A DNA stretch of 64,000 nt from Hedera helix (taxonomy: Eukaryota > Streptophyta > Magnoliopsida > Apiales > Araliaceae): positions 30,824,221 through 30,888,220 of the forward strand of contig OX359282.1 in NCBI GenBank assembly GCA_947179155.2. The letters run 5' to 3'. Position numbers and translations under genes: made by a program. The notes below the pieces were generated by a model. The model ran no database searches. It was not told the DNA's origin and was given only the letters and a program-made list of their open reading frames with translations. This document shows positions 1-11,100 of this stretch, piece after piece (within the stretch, counting starts at the first letter, position 1; every line of letters begins with the position of its first letter).

Positions 1-1860
1 AGTTATGTAAAATTTATGCATAGAGTACATAAATTAACTCTGATTTGATTGTGACTTTTGTTCAATTAAAAATGTCAGACGATCGGAATTAAATGTACTA
101 TGGGATACCACCCGATGGTAGGAATTAGTTAATGAGTACTGTAATAGGGTGTGCAAGTTTTTAAAATTTGCAAATGACATGTTGATGATCCAAATTAATG
201 GAAAACGAGATGTTCATGTGTCAAGTGTAAAAACATGATCCGAAGGAAAGTCGACGATATCAAATTTGACTTGTTATCACGGGGGATTGTGGATATGTAT
301 TTCGTATGGATTCATCACGGGGAATTAGCTGAGGTGAGGGAAATGACCGACAGTGTAGACCAACCAATTCATAAGGAATCAGATGGCGATAACTATGATG
401 TTATGGAGATGTTAATTGATACTTATAGCCCTAACAATATTGATTAGGATACAAACAAGCATTCATTAAGTAGTGCTCAGCAAGAACCAAATGACATGTC
501 AGCTGCCTTTAACAAGATGATATCTGAATATGGGGTCCCGTTGTACAAGAAAAATGATACCAACGTATATATTAGCTAGAGATATTCATTCTTTCTATGT
601 GTCTCCTTATTTCATAATTTATATCGGCTTGTAAATACTTTCTAAACTTATTTCAATTCTAATTTCGTAGGCTCTAACTAGTGTCAACGTTCGATAACAC
701 CTGTTAGATCATCTCATACGAGCTCTAGCTTGGATGACGAGTTATTCTAGAGGGTGATGACACGGGTGTCGGAGACGTTTGGTACAGATTCGATATTCAA
801 TCAGCAAGTATTGCCTACCTGTACTCGTCTGCATCAACTTGCTCAAGATATTGCAGTAAGGGTCACCACCGAGAATACGGGTATCCTTCCAGAACAACTC
901 GTCGCGATACGCAACGAGGTGGTACAGATGGTGGTTACCCTCATAACAGAGGTTTTTAGGCCGCTACTGAGCCAACCCCTAACTTCTTCTCAGGTATTTT
1001 ATTCATTTTAAGTTATATATTCTACCTATTACTTAATTATTATCTTGTTGTTTCTTTAATTCTCATATATGTTTACTATGGGTGGTGATAACGAGCAGGG
1101 TGGCGATGACAAACAGGGGGTGATGACGATGATTTTTAAACACCAGAGTCGCGCGTCGATCCCCGCCCGATGATCCTCCTCATACCGATGGTAACAATAA
1201 TGCTCGTCGCTTGTAGTTATTTGTAGTCTCAGTTAATTTGTAAATTGTACTTTTACTTTAAATTGTACATTGTAATTTATTAGAATATTTAGTATCATCG
1301 TTGTCATTGTATATGTTATTCACTGTAAATTAGTTGGGTTTACTGTTGTTGCGTACATTTATTGTTTTGGTTGGGAATGGAAATAGGCTATTTTGAAAAA
1401 TATATGTATATGTGTGGTGTTGAGAATGAAAACAAGTTGTTTTAAAATATATTTGTATATTTGTGGTGTTGAGAATGAAAACATGTACAATTTTTGCTTT
1501 AAGAAACTGAAAAATGAAAAAAATATATATTAAAAAAAATTCACTATTTTCGACGGAATGCCTTATTTCCGATAGAAATTCCGCCAAAATTAAGTTTGCC
1601 CAATTAAATTGGAATCTAATATGTGACAGTCATAATTTTGACACAAAAAAAATGTCGGAATTAGTTTATTTCTGACTGAATTTCTATCGTAAATAATTTT
1701 GTTGGGAATAATTAATTCCGACGAATTTTTCAACGGAATTTATTTTCAAAACGGTTATTTTTGACCGAATATTCCGACCGAAATAAGCTAGCTAATTCTA
1801 ACATAATAGACTTATTTTCGACGGAATATTATGCCGGAAATATTAATTTTTATTGTAATG
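1..1860 (+). mobile_element. decayed CACTA (En/Spm)-like transposon remnants
   Basis: The short ORF at 235-447 (70 aa) has the look of the N-terminal part of a CACTA TNP2-type transposase: RRKV near the start, a WIHHGE stretch and a MLIDTYSPNNID-type segment, continuing in a broken frame to about 580. A second short ORF at 754-1011 is of unknown nature. From 1545 to 1830 the DNA is packed with variants of TTCCGACGGAATT in both orientations, a style of subterminal repeat common in plant CACTA elements. No complete pair of terminal inverted repeats and no intact transposase was found, so this is a remnant that may continue to the left of the window. The family call is from memory and could be wrong. 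Confidence 0.4.
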
Positions 1861-1989
1861 TATTATAATTATAGGTTCATCACGAATGCAAACTAGTCAT
1901 GATGCAAAACATAAAGAGGAAAGCTCAAGCTATGTGACAATCGAGATAGATCACAGTCAAGCAAGTTGAGCAATCAACTAAATAGTGAA

Positions 1990-2197
1990 GTCACAATAAA
2001 CTCACAGTAATGTATAATTAGCTTAACTACAGTTCGGTATACCTTATGATGGTATTTCCATATTTGTTCTAATATTTTGTGATCGTAATTTTACTATCAT
2101 GTCACGTAATAAACTCACAGTAACGAATAATTAGCTTAGCTACCTTTAGTTATAATATAATGGTATTTTGTCAATAGTAATATTACTATCATGTCAC
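1990..2197. repeat. two-copy tandem duplication, about 110 bp
   Basis: The segment starting GTCACAATAAACTCACAGTA at 1990 recurs with few changes at 2101, and both copies end in TTACTATCATGTCAC (about 2105 and 2197). This is an imperfect direct duplication downstream of the RIN4 gene. No function is visible. The rest of 1861-2590 holds no recognisable gene. Confidence 0.6.
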
Positions 2198-2792
2198 ATC
2201 ACACAGAAATACCTAAAACTGCAACCCCAATATCAAGAATATGAGATAATAAAACCTTTTCGACTGTTATATCTGATCTTTCAAAGTAAGCATAACATAA
2301 GCACAAAGAGCAATCTAACATATACTTCAGTTGTTGCTTCCTAATAAAGTAATAGCATAATCAAAATTATTAACGTAGAATAAAATGAATCTGCACTCGG
2401 GAGTTTTGTTTCACCATATAAGAAAATCATATAACGTAGGCAGGACATTTACACACGCAAGAGAAGAAGAAAATGAGATCAATCCCGAGCCCAATATGCA
2501 AGCGAAAGATATACCTATTGCCAAAGCAAAGCTTCTGCTAGTTAGAAACATATAGCTGTAGGAGAGTTTCGTTTTACAGGAGCCAATATAGCTTAGTTAT
2601 TATTTGCACAAAATGGAGGATAGGTGTTTTTCCCCGTCAGAAGTTCAATATTTTCATAAGACTTGAACCAAAAGTAGAAAGAATGCACTTGCACTTGCAC
2701 TTGCGAAAGACTCTCTATATATATAAGATAGCCTTCTGAACTATATAGTATACAAGTCCCATGCACTTTCGTTTCATGTATGACAGAGATTT

Positions 2793-5299
2793 TCATTTTC
2801 TGCCCCATGGAAAACATAAACAGCCCTGAAATAGAAATATGAAGGTCAAAAGATTCGATACGACCAGTGAACTAAAAAGTTATGGTTAGAGGATTGGGCT
2901 TCTCGCTAATCCTTGGACTATTAAGAAAATGCAACCAGATGGTGATATTGCACATTTTTAGCATATAAGAGCATCTCTAACAGAAGGACTATCCCTGGAC
3001 TATATTTAGTCCATATGATATCAGCAAATGTCCTTTAATCTTCAATCATTTCAGCAGATGGACTATCCCGTGGACTATAATATAAAAATTTTAAAATAAT
3101 CAATAAATTCAAAAAAACTTTTATCATCCTTCTACTCTCTCATTTAAATATAATTAAATTTATAGTCCATGGATTATCTAGTTCCTAGATTTAGTCTTTT
3201 AAGAGTTTCAAATATAGTCCGAGACTATATTTAGTCTATCTACTGAAGAAGAAAGTTAAATCTTAGATTATATTTTGTCTATGAATTTATTGTTGGAGAT
3301 GCTTTAAGTAGTGACAACTACGAAGGAACCGAAACAGTGAATAGGATTTATTCATTGTACCTTTTTTGGATCATCATTTCCATATTGCTTTTGACCGTTT
3401 GAATACGAAGTCTTAGTTGGCATGATGGGAACCTTTCCTGTCCCACTCTGTTTCTCCTCTCGTACTCTGCTGAATACTTGAGTGTACCCTTCAGCTGAGG
3501 CAGGGTCACTTTCATCCCAATCGCCAAACTTTGGAACTGCAGGGCTGCGATCAGGCTGTCAAATCCGAATTCAAGTCAATACTTTTTCAAAAGAAGTCGT
3601 ATGCAGAAATTTGTGGAGGCATCCATGAAAATTTGGAAAGAAAAGCTATAACTATAATACGATGTTTATGGGACTTTTGGAATTGACTGCCAACATTACT
3701 CGAATAACATATCCTAATTCTAAACTCTAAACAGGCACTAGGGGAAGTAATCAGGATAAAAACTAATTTGTAAAGTTTTAAGACTATTTAATAGTCAAAA
3801 CTTTCTCAACGCTACCTTGTACAAAATCCTCCATTTGATTGCTAAAAGAACTGAGCAAAAGAGAAAACTTTATCAACGCTACTTCATCATTTGCTGTGAT
3901 CTAGTCCACACTTATTCAACAAGCATGCATAAATAAAAGTTTCTCTCAGCATTGATGCTAAAATGATTAGGTAGGTTAATGAGATATGAGAGTAAAGAAT
4001 TACAGTTTCATCGCCTCGAGTAACTGATCTCAACCGGGATCTTACTGGAGTGGAGGGAGCTAGGCAGTGGCTACCTTCAGAGGAACCCTTTCTTTCCCCC
4101 GAGGGAGAAGAAACTCCACCGCCTTTATTTCCAATCCTAGCCTGGTGATGTGGATGCAGTGGTGACTGTTCAATGCTACGGTCATAACCCACACTCTGCC
4201 TCGAAACCCTTTTAGGGCTATCAGTACTCGTGCCACTGAGACGATGATGGGGTGAGTCAACAGTGGCTTTCCTTCCAACAGCATCATGACGCAACGGGGA
4301 ATCAGTTGGTCTCCTCACGTCACCTTCGTCCCGGCTCAGCTGGCGTTCATGCCTTGCCCTTACTGCTTCCGGTCCCTTTTGAGTCTTTGATTCGGCCTCT
4401 TGTTGGAAGGAAGCAGCTTGAACTGGAGGTTGGCCATCAGAAAGAATATCCGGATTGTCTTTAGGATCATTTGGGTTCATATTAGCACCAGTTCTACCCT
4501 TCCTTGCATTGTCAAAAGAGGCAGTGTAAGGAACATTCTCTTCACTTTCCCAGTTACCAAACTTTGGTACCTGCGATCGTTGCTGCAAGAACAAGGAACC
4601 GATTAATTGAAGATGCACAAAAACACAGAAAATCAGCATTTATACAAAACTTAATAGATTTCACCAATCTTAAACTTGGGATTGTTGATACTACAAACAA
4701 AAAGGAGATGTAACCTGCACAACAGTCGAACGATAAATTTACATGTTATATTACCTGCACAACAGTCGAGAGCATCTATCACTCTAGAGTTTGTCATTAA
4801 AGTAGCTTATAACAGAGAAGATGATGTTCATTTGGATTTTCGACAAGTTTTTCCCCTCATATCAGCGACAATTTAATCTCAATTAAGGGCCAAAAACTCA
4901 GATCCCATTCATGAATATATTTTCTAGATCCAAGTGGAAACCTTAAGAACCAGAATTTAAATTTTTTAACAAAATCAACAAACAATTAACACCACCAAGA
5001 ATCAAATCAATCAAATTTCTCAAGTTGTATATAGACTAAACCTAATCCATTGACAACAAATGGAAGAACAGCAACCCAATGCTCCACTGCAATCATGAAG
5101 AAAGTTCACATAAACAAAATCACATTTAAATCCCAATTCAAAATATACCAAAGATTGCAACTGTAATTTGTAAATCAAGAAAGTTTCCAGCTTTGAAACT
5201 CAACAGATTCAAAAGCAAAAAGGGAAAAGAACTCATCAATTATCAGCATTGTTAGTTCCAACTAAAGATGGATCAAGAATAACTGAAACTCACAGCCAT
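2793..5299 (-). CDS. RIN4: RIN4-like protein with two NOI domains (RPM1-interacting protein 4 family)
   Basis: Four coding exons, read downward: 5299-5294 (codes only MA), 4582-4004, 3555-3361 and 2825-2793, all with GT-AG borders, giving 270 aa. RIN4 is a plasma-membrane immune regulator guarded by NLR receptors and targeted by bacterial effectors. The N-terminal NOI has VPKFGNW at residues 7-13 and the C-terminal NOI has VPKFGDW at about 202-208; these match the two AvrRpt2 cleavage sites known in the family. EGYTQ places a threonine (about T220) where Arabidopsis T166 is phosphorylated. The last exon encodes GCLCFPWGRK, a cysteine tail expected to be palmitoylated for membrane anchoring. 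The middle is a disordered Ser/Pro/Arg-rich linker. Without the two tiny terminal exons the protein would lose its start and its anchor. The length is slightly above the usual 210-260 aa. No break is seen. Confidence 0.92.
2969..3304. mobile_element. Harbinger/Tourist-like MITE in RIN4 intron 3
   Basis: The left end reads TAA then GAGCATCTCTAACAG; the right end reads TTGTTGGAGATGCTT then TAA. The termini are inverted repeats of about 14 bp flanked by TAA on both sides, the target duplication expected of PIF/Harbinger MITEs. The interior contains several GGACTATA/TAGTCC words in both orientations. The element lies wholly inside the last intron (2826-3360) of the RIN4 gene. A similar terminus occurs at 62560. 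Confidence 0.75.
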
Positions 5300-6330
5300 T
5301 ATTCTTGAGCAGAACCCAAATAAGTAGGAGGAAGAACTTTTAGTTGGTGCAAGTTTTTTCCTTCACAAATGACAAGAGAGCAAGGAGAGGGGAAAATGGG
5401 GGTGACCGGTTAACTGGCGCCATCGGTTACATGGTACCAAACTTCTTTTTTTCCTCAGCTTTTACCTTTTAGACACCATTTTCAACTCAGTCATTGCACG
5501 TGGAGGAGTTCCCGGTATTTTAAACTCTGTGTTTTAATTGTCTCCCTGTAACCAACAACTACTGTCCATTTCTTTGGTAAGCATTATGATCTCCTATTTA
5601 TTAACGCTTCATTTAGTTAAGCCATTGAAAAAAATTGTAATTACAGAGCAATAAATATAATTTAAAATTTTAAGTACGGTTCAAATAATTATAAAAATAT
5701 CGTCAAATATATAACATTATTTTTCTCATGCAATATCAACACCCTTTAATTATTAGGGGTATAAGTTACTTTAATGATTAGGACTACTACTTTAACTCAG
5801 GAATAAAAACTAAATAAATAATAAATCAATTATAAGTATAGAAGTGTTCTATGCATTTTAATAATATTATTCTCACTGCAAAAAATAGACATTAGAATTT
5901 TGTAGAATTAAAAAAAATAATAACATATAAGTGGTACCATATTTTTTTATTTTGAAATTCTGTAGGTGTTGGCGTAATACAACTATATTATACAATACAT
6001 TTATCTATTTTGATTCTGATTTTAATTATTAAGTTTGTCTAAAATTGATCAATGATCACCATTCTAATCACATCGGCTCTCGTTATTAATTTTTTATGAC
6101 CAAACCTAACATAGAGGTCTTAGTATATTGCGTAACCCATACATACAATTCATTGATTAACTTTCATTTTGCAAGCCAAACTTTGCATAATCAATTTGGA
6201 CTTTTTAAATTCAATTTTAAAATTAATATAATAAATTTTGAAAACAAATTATAATTAGTAGTAAGGCTGTTCATTTTAAATGTTACAGTCGGCAGAATAA
6301 TTTTTGACACGTTAAAATATAGAGAAGTTA

Positions 6331-6559
6331 TTCAGTATTTTTGGGATATTGTCATGTGATGCTTCAGGTCAATTACATGCTGCTATCAGTAAACCCAGAT
6401 ATAAAGAGTCCATTATAATACTAAAATGGTGGTGCCTCAAGTAAATCACATGCTGTCATTAATGAGTCCAGATATAAACGATCAACTACATATATTAATA
6501 TGACAGTATGTGATTGACTTGAGACATCACGTGATAATACTTTATACGCACTGAATAAT
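6331..6559. repeat. foldback/MITE-like inverted repeat with an internal direct repeat
   Basis: The left arm (6331-6389, starting TTATTCAG and containing GTCATGTGATGCTTCAGGTC) is matched in reverse by the right arm (6494-6559, containing GATTGACTTGAGACATCACG and ending CTGAATAA). Between them, 6361-6405 is repeated directly at 6433-6478; both copies end in CCAGATATAAA. The transcript could form a hairpin of about 60 bp. No coding capacity. Confidence 0.65.
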
Positions 6560-7124
6560 TTTTCTGAAATATGTCGGTAAAAACAGGGTTTTTTTGGGTA
6601 TGGCAAGGGTTCGCCTTTTTTAATATTCGGGATTTACCGTCCCGAACAGTTCGTTAGTGCATTACATATATACATACATATATATAGTCCTTGACTTCCA
6701 TCCAGTCTATTCTCTCCCGCCTAAATTGCTCCCTCTCTTCCAGTCGACTGATTCATCTCCCATTCTTTGGTATTACTCTATCACGACATCATGATCTACC
6801 ACACATTTAAACTATAAAGAAAGGAGTTATCACATATAAGATAATTGCTGCAAGTACGTATATACAAAGACAAGGAAAGGAGGTGACGAATTGATTCTTA
6901 ATTGCAGAATAAGGTGATAAAAAAAAAGAGTTTGATATTGGTGCTGCTCGATGCAACTTAGATTGATCTATGGGGCGGCTACTGCCAAGGAGAAATTAGG
7001 GTCTTAAAATGTCTATTTGGGTCTTAAAATTTGGGCTTTGTTTTGATATTTTGATCTGCAAATGATGGTTTTGGAAAAAAATAAAATAACAAATGGTTTT
7101 TATCGTACAACCTAACTGTCTTAA

Positions 7125-7395
7125 CCGCCGGTCAAGGATACCGGTATTATATGATATCAATATTTTTGGTCGGCTTAACTGGTAAGAATACTGGTATTTT
7201 CATGATATGTCGGTGAATCAAGAATACCGGTATTTTCATGATACCAGTATCTATCTTTGGATAAATCTGATACATATCTATTTCTTGATTTTGGTATCTA
7301 TTTTTATCGGCTTAACGTCAAGAAAACGACAAGAATACCCGTATTTTTATCGGCTTAACGTCAAGAATACCGGTATTTTCATGATACCTCGATTC
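7125..7395. repeat. degenerate tandem repeat around AAGAATACCGGTATTTTCATGA
   Basis: The word ACCGGTATT or a close variant, usually as AGAATACCGGTATTTTCATGA, recurs about five times, alternating with TCGGCTTAACG spacers. ACCGGT is itself palindromic. It is imperfect and probably a small decayed minisatellite or MITE interior. Confidence 0.6.
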
Positions 7396-8125
7396 AATAT
7401 GGTAAATTATTGTTGCACGCCCATTATTAATAGTTTATAATTGATTCACAATTGTTATATAATTATTTGTATTAAAACTATATAATTTCAAAAATAATTG
7501 AATTTTAAATTTCAGCAAATCAACTCACAAGAGCAACTTTCTGATCCCCAATGACAATATCGTCACCAGTGGGATCTGGGGCTATGAGTTGGCTATGAGT
7601 TAAACTAAACTAGACCTGTAATCAAAACTGTGGACATGGGTTAACTCCTATCCTGTAGGGACTACTATCCCACACATTGAATCGACAACAAGTATCTTTC
7701 CTTTCAAAGATTGCTGCTTGAAATTAGTAGATTGAATGACAGAATGAAAATGAAAACATTTAAAGTTTCAAACTATTAGCAGCTCTCCGCCATCGCCACC
7801 TCGGCAAACAATAAAATAAGGCGGACAATAAAATAAGCTACGATGCTCAACTCTTCATATGGCCATTCTAAAGCAAACACAAGGTCCATAAATATGTTAT
7901 AGTTCAAAAATACAGTTCACAGGTACGAGCAATTCTATAACAAAATTCATGCATCTTGCAGCAAATAGATTAACCCAATATTGTGCTTCTAAATGTAGTA
8001 GTAGCCTTTTACAGATGAAACACCCCATAAATGGATCAATATTGCATAAATAGACAATAGGGTAGAGAAAAGGCAATCATTAAAAAATTTCTATTATCTG
8101 TTCAGTGTAAAAGTTCCAGGAGACC

Positions 8126-11100
8126 TCATCGAATTGATCCATCGGAAATTGACGAGACCTTACAAACTCCGACTGATGTGGTGAACGGCAAATCTTTATA
8201 GCAGGCCACCAGTTTGTTGTCAGTATGGAGATCTGGTTGAATGGTTTCCCAAACCTTCTTTTTAGGGTTCAGAACCTCATCCGGCTTGCTTTCAAAGCCA
8301 GTAAACGTTATTCTCTCTCCAACAGGAGCAGATTGTGGTGGATCAACCAGTTCAACCTGGAATTACACCAGCATTATACATTCTAAAAAGTAGTGTTTTT
8401 TACTAATCCAAAAAAATTACATAATTCACATTGATTGATGGGCAATATGCCAACCCTGAACATGATATCTTTCTACCGTCCCATGATCATACACCTACAC
8501 TTAACTAACCACAAAGGCATTTACATAAACAAAATCACCTAGTGTCTTATACAACTTAAAAGTTATTTTAGCTAATCAGTCGAACAAAAATTAAGATTAT
8601 TATAATGCTTTTCTGAATTCAATAGTACAGCATGGTTACGCGCTCAAAAAGACACGATATAATAAATGCAGTGGAATTTGTGCGAATGAAAACAAAGTTA
8701 AACCAGGACTACACTGATTAGTTTGTAGTTGTTTTTAACACTGTTTAATGAGTAATGCTACAGGTACCAAATTTAGTGACCCAAATGAGTTGGGCTTTTC
8801 AATACAGATATATGGAATGACTAACCACTATGAATATAGTCAACCAACGTAATAATTACACATCATTTGAGACTCAAATTTGAAACCCCATTATTGTTGT
8901 TTAAAAGGGTTTGATCACAAATACTACCCACTTGTCAAGGTCGTTGCAAAAGGGATTTGGGTGCCATATCCAGCATTCTTAAAGGGTGATAAAATGGTGT
9001 CAAACTTAGAAACCAAATATAAACCATGCAATAATGAGATGCAGTACTATTAATAGGAGTATAGGACTGCAACGTACTAAGCTTTTCATGAACAGAGCAC
9101 GCTGCTCGGGCCATTAGGTCTGAGCTTGAACTCGTTGATTACGTAAACGAGGCAAGCTTGGAATCAAATTTAGGTCTTATTTCTTGAAGTTACCTTGTTC
9201 AACTCGGCATGGATAAGCTCGTTGACATAAGGTTCAGTTCAAATAGACATATAACAACATTTTTTTGTATATCCTAAGTCATTATTCAATTTCACTTATA
9301 TAATCACATATCTTAAAGAAAAAATTATTTGTTTATATTTTAAGAAAAACAAACCTTAAAACATGTTCACTCACCTACATTTGTAATTGTAAATTATAAC
9401 AGTATTAATTTATTTTCAGGTAATTAACTGAATGCCAAAAATTAATTTATGTATATATTAATTATTCAATATTTTTAGTTAAACTTTAGTCTAAAAAAAC
9501 ATTTCCCTTTATGTGCTCCATATTAAAATAGTATTATTACTAACTAGAGATTAAGAAAATCTTCTATTCATTTCTGGCTTGTGGCAAGGTAACCTCAGCT
9601 CGAGCTCTTTCATTCGTATATAACATGCTTAAAGGGAAATATTTAGATTCATTCAGCCAAATTTGAACAATAGTGAGCCCTTGCATGGCTCAGTTATTGC
9701 AGGCTAAAATACTAGTGAAAAAACGTAGATGGATTGGTTACCTTGGTGTGATCGCTATTAGATACAGCAAGAACCATTGCATGTGACTTTATTCCCCGCA
9801 TGGTTGCTGGCTTCAGGTTGCAAAGAACACAGACTTTTCGATTCTGACAACCAAAGAGAAATATCATTTATGAATCTCGTACACATACTCTTTTGCAGAA
9901 CTTGAATATATAAACTGAGTTAGATAACACACACACGTGTAAGTCTAATATCTGTAGAATCTGGAAAAGTGGAGGATAAGAAAAAACCTGCATTTTTTCA
10001 AGAGGAATATAATTTACAAGACCGCTAACAACTGTTCGAGGTTGGCCTTCACCCACATCAATTTCTTCCACGTATAAAGAATCAGCATCGGGATGTTTCT
10101 GAACTTTTGTGATAAGACCAACACGGATATCGAGTCTACTTATGGAGATTTCAGGTTCAGCTGTACTCTTAGGTTTGCTTTCAGGGGCAGATTTTTTCTG
10201 TCGTTCTTTCTTTGCATTTCCATCTGTCATTACAATGTCAGCAATCAGATGTTAATATTCTTACATTTAAGAAGGAAACACAACCCTTATATTATATGTA
10301 CTTCAATTTTATACTCCCACTGTCCAACAAAAAAGAGTTTTGTCAGCAAAATTTGCAAAGATTTCAATATACTTTCCCTTCTATTTCCTAAAATAACAAT
10401 TTGTTAATTTAGTGGTGGTATGATAACGAAATTATGATGCTAAACATGAGGACATTATGTCATTTTATACTACTACAATAGAAATAGGGCCCTTTTGTGG
10501 AACAAAAAAATAATTGCAAATGGGACTCTTTTTTTTATAACGGAGGGAGTATTAAGTATATCGACTGTTGAATGAAAAGCGCCTAAAGAAAGGACCCAAC
10601 CAAAGTACAAATAAAATTATTTCTTATGTGATCATATTTTTCATTTGCCTTCAAGAGCACCACTCTATCAAAATACTCAACATCAACTAGAGTCAAAAGG
10701 CTTTCCATTAGCTGGAAAATAGAGAGCAATTCTAAAAGGTTTCCATTTAATTGCCATGAAACCTACCAATAATACCTTTTTTGAAAATAACATGGCTTTG
10801 GTATAACATCCTACGTAGAACAAAAGCTAATTCAGGTTGACTAAACCAAATGCAGGGGGAAACAGAAAAAATGTATTCCAAATAATGTTCCAAGGGGAAA
10901 AAAATCATTCAACAAAAAAAATATCAAACATTATCTCCAAGAAGATCAAAAGCTACGAGAATAGTCACTGGCACACACAACTTCCAGAAGATTTTCCAAG
11001 GGGTAAAAAACAACATCCAACAAAAATATATCCATGGCAAAGACAATGCAAAATCCACAAAATAGCAGTAATACATCTTCGTCAAACTGTAACCTGGAAT

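Larger units (their letters stand above)
5300..8125. other. intergenic: RIN4 5' flank and MetRS 3' flank
   Basis: No gene is seen. The RIN4 5'UTR and promoter should lie at about 5300-5700, where a long AT-rich tract begins at 5600. The interval contains a foldback (6331-6559) and a tandem repeat (7125-7395), listed separately. The 3'UTR of the methionyl-tRNA synthetase should lie within about 7750-8125. The ORFs at 6421-6606 and 7207-7440 are chance frames in repeats. Confidence 0.6.
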
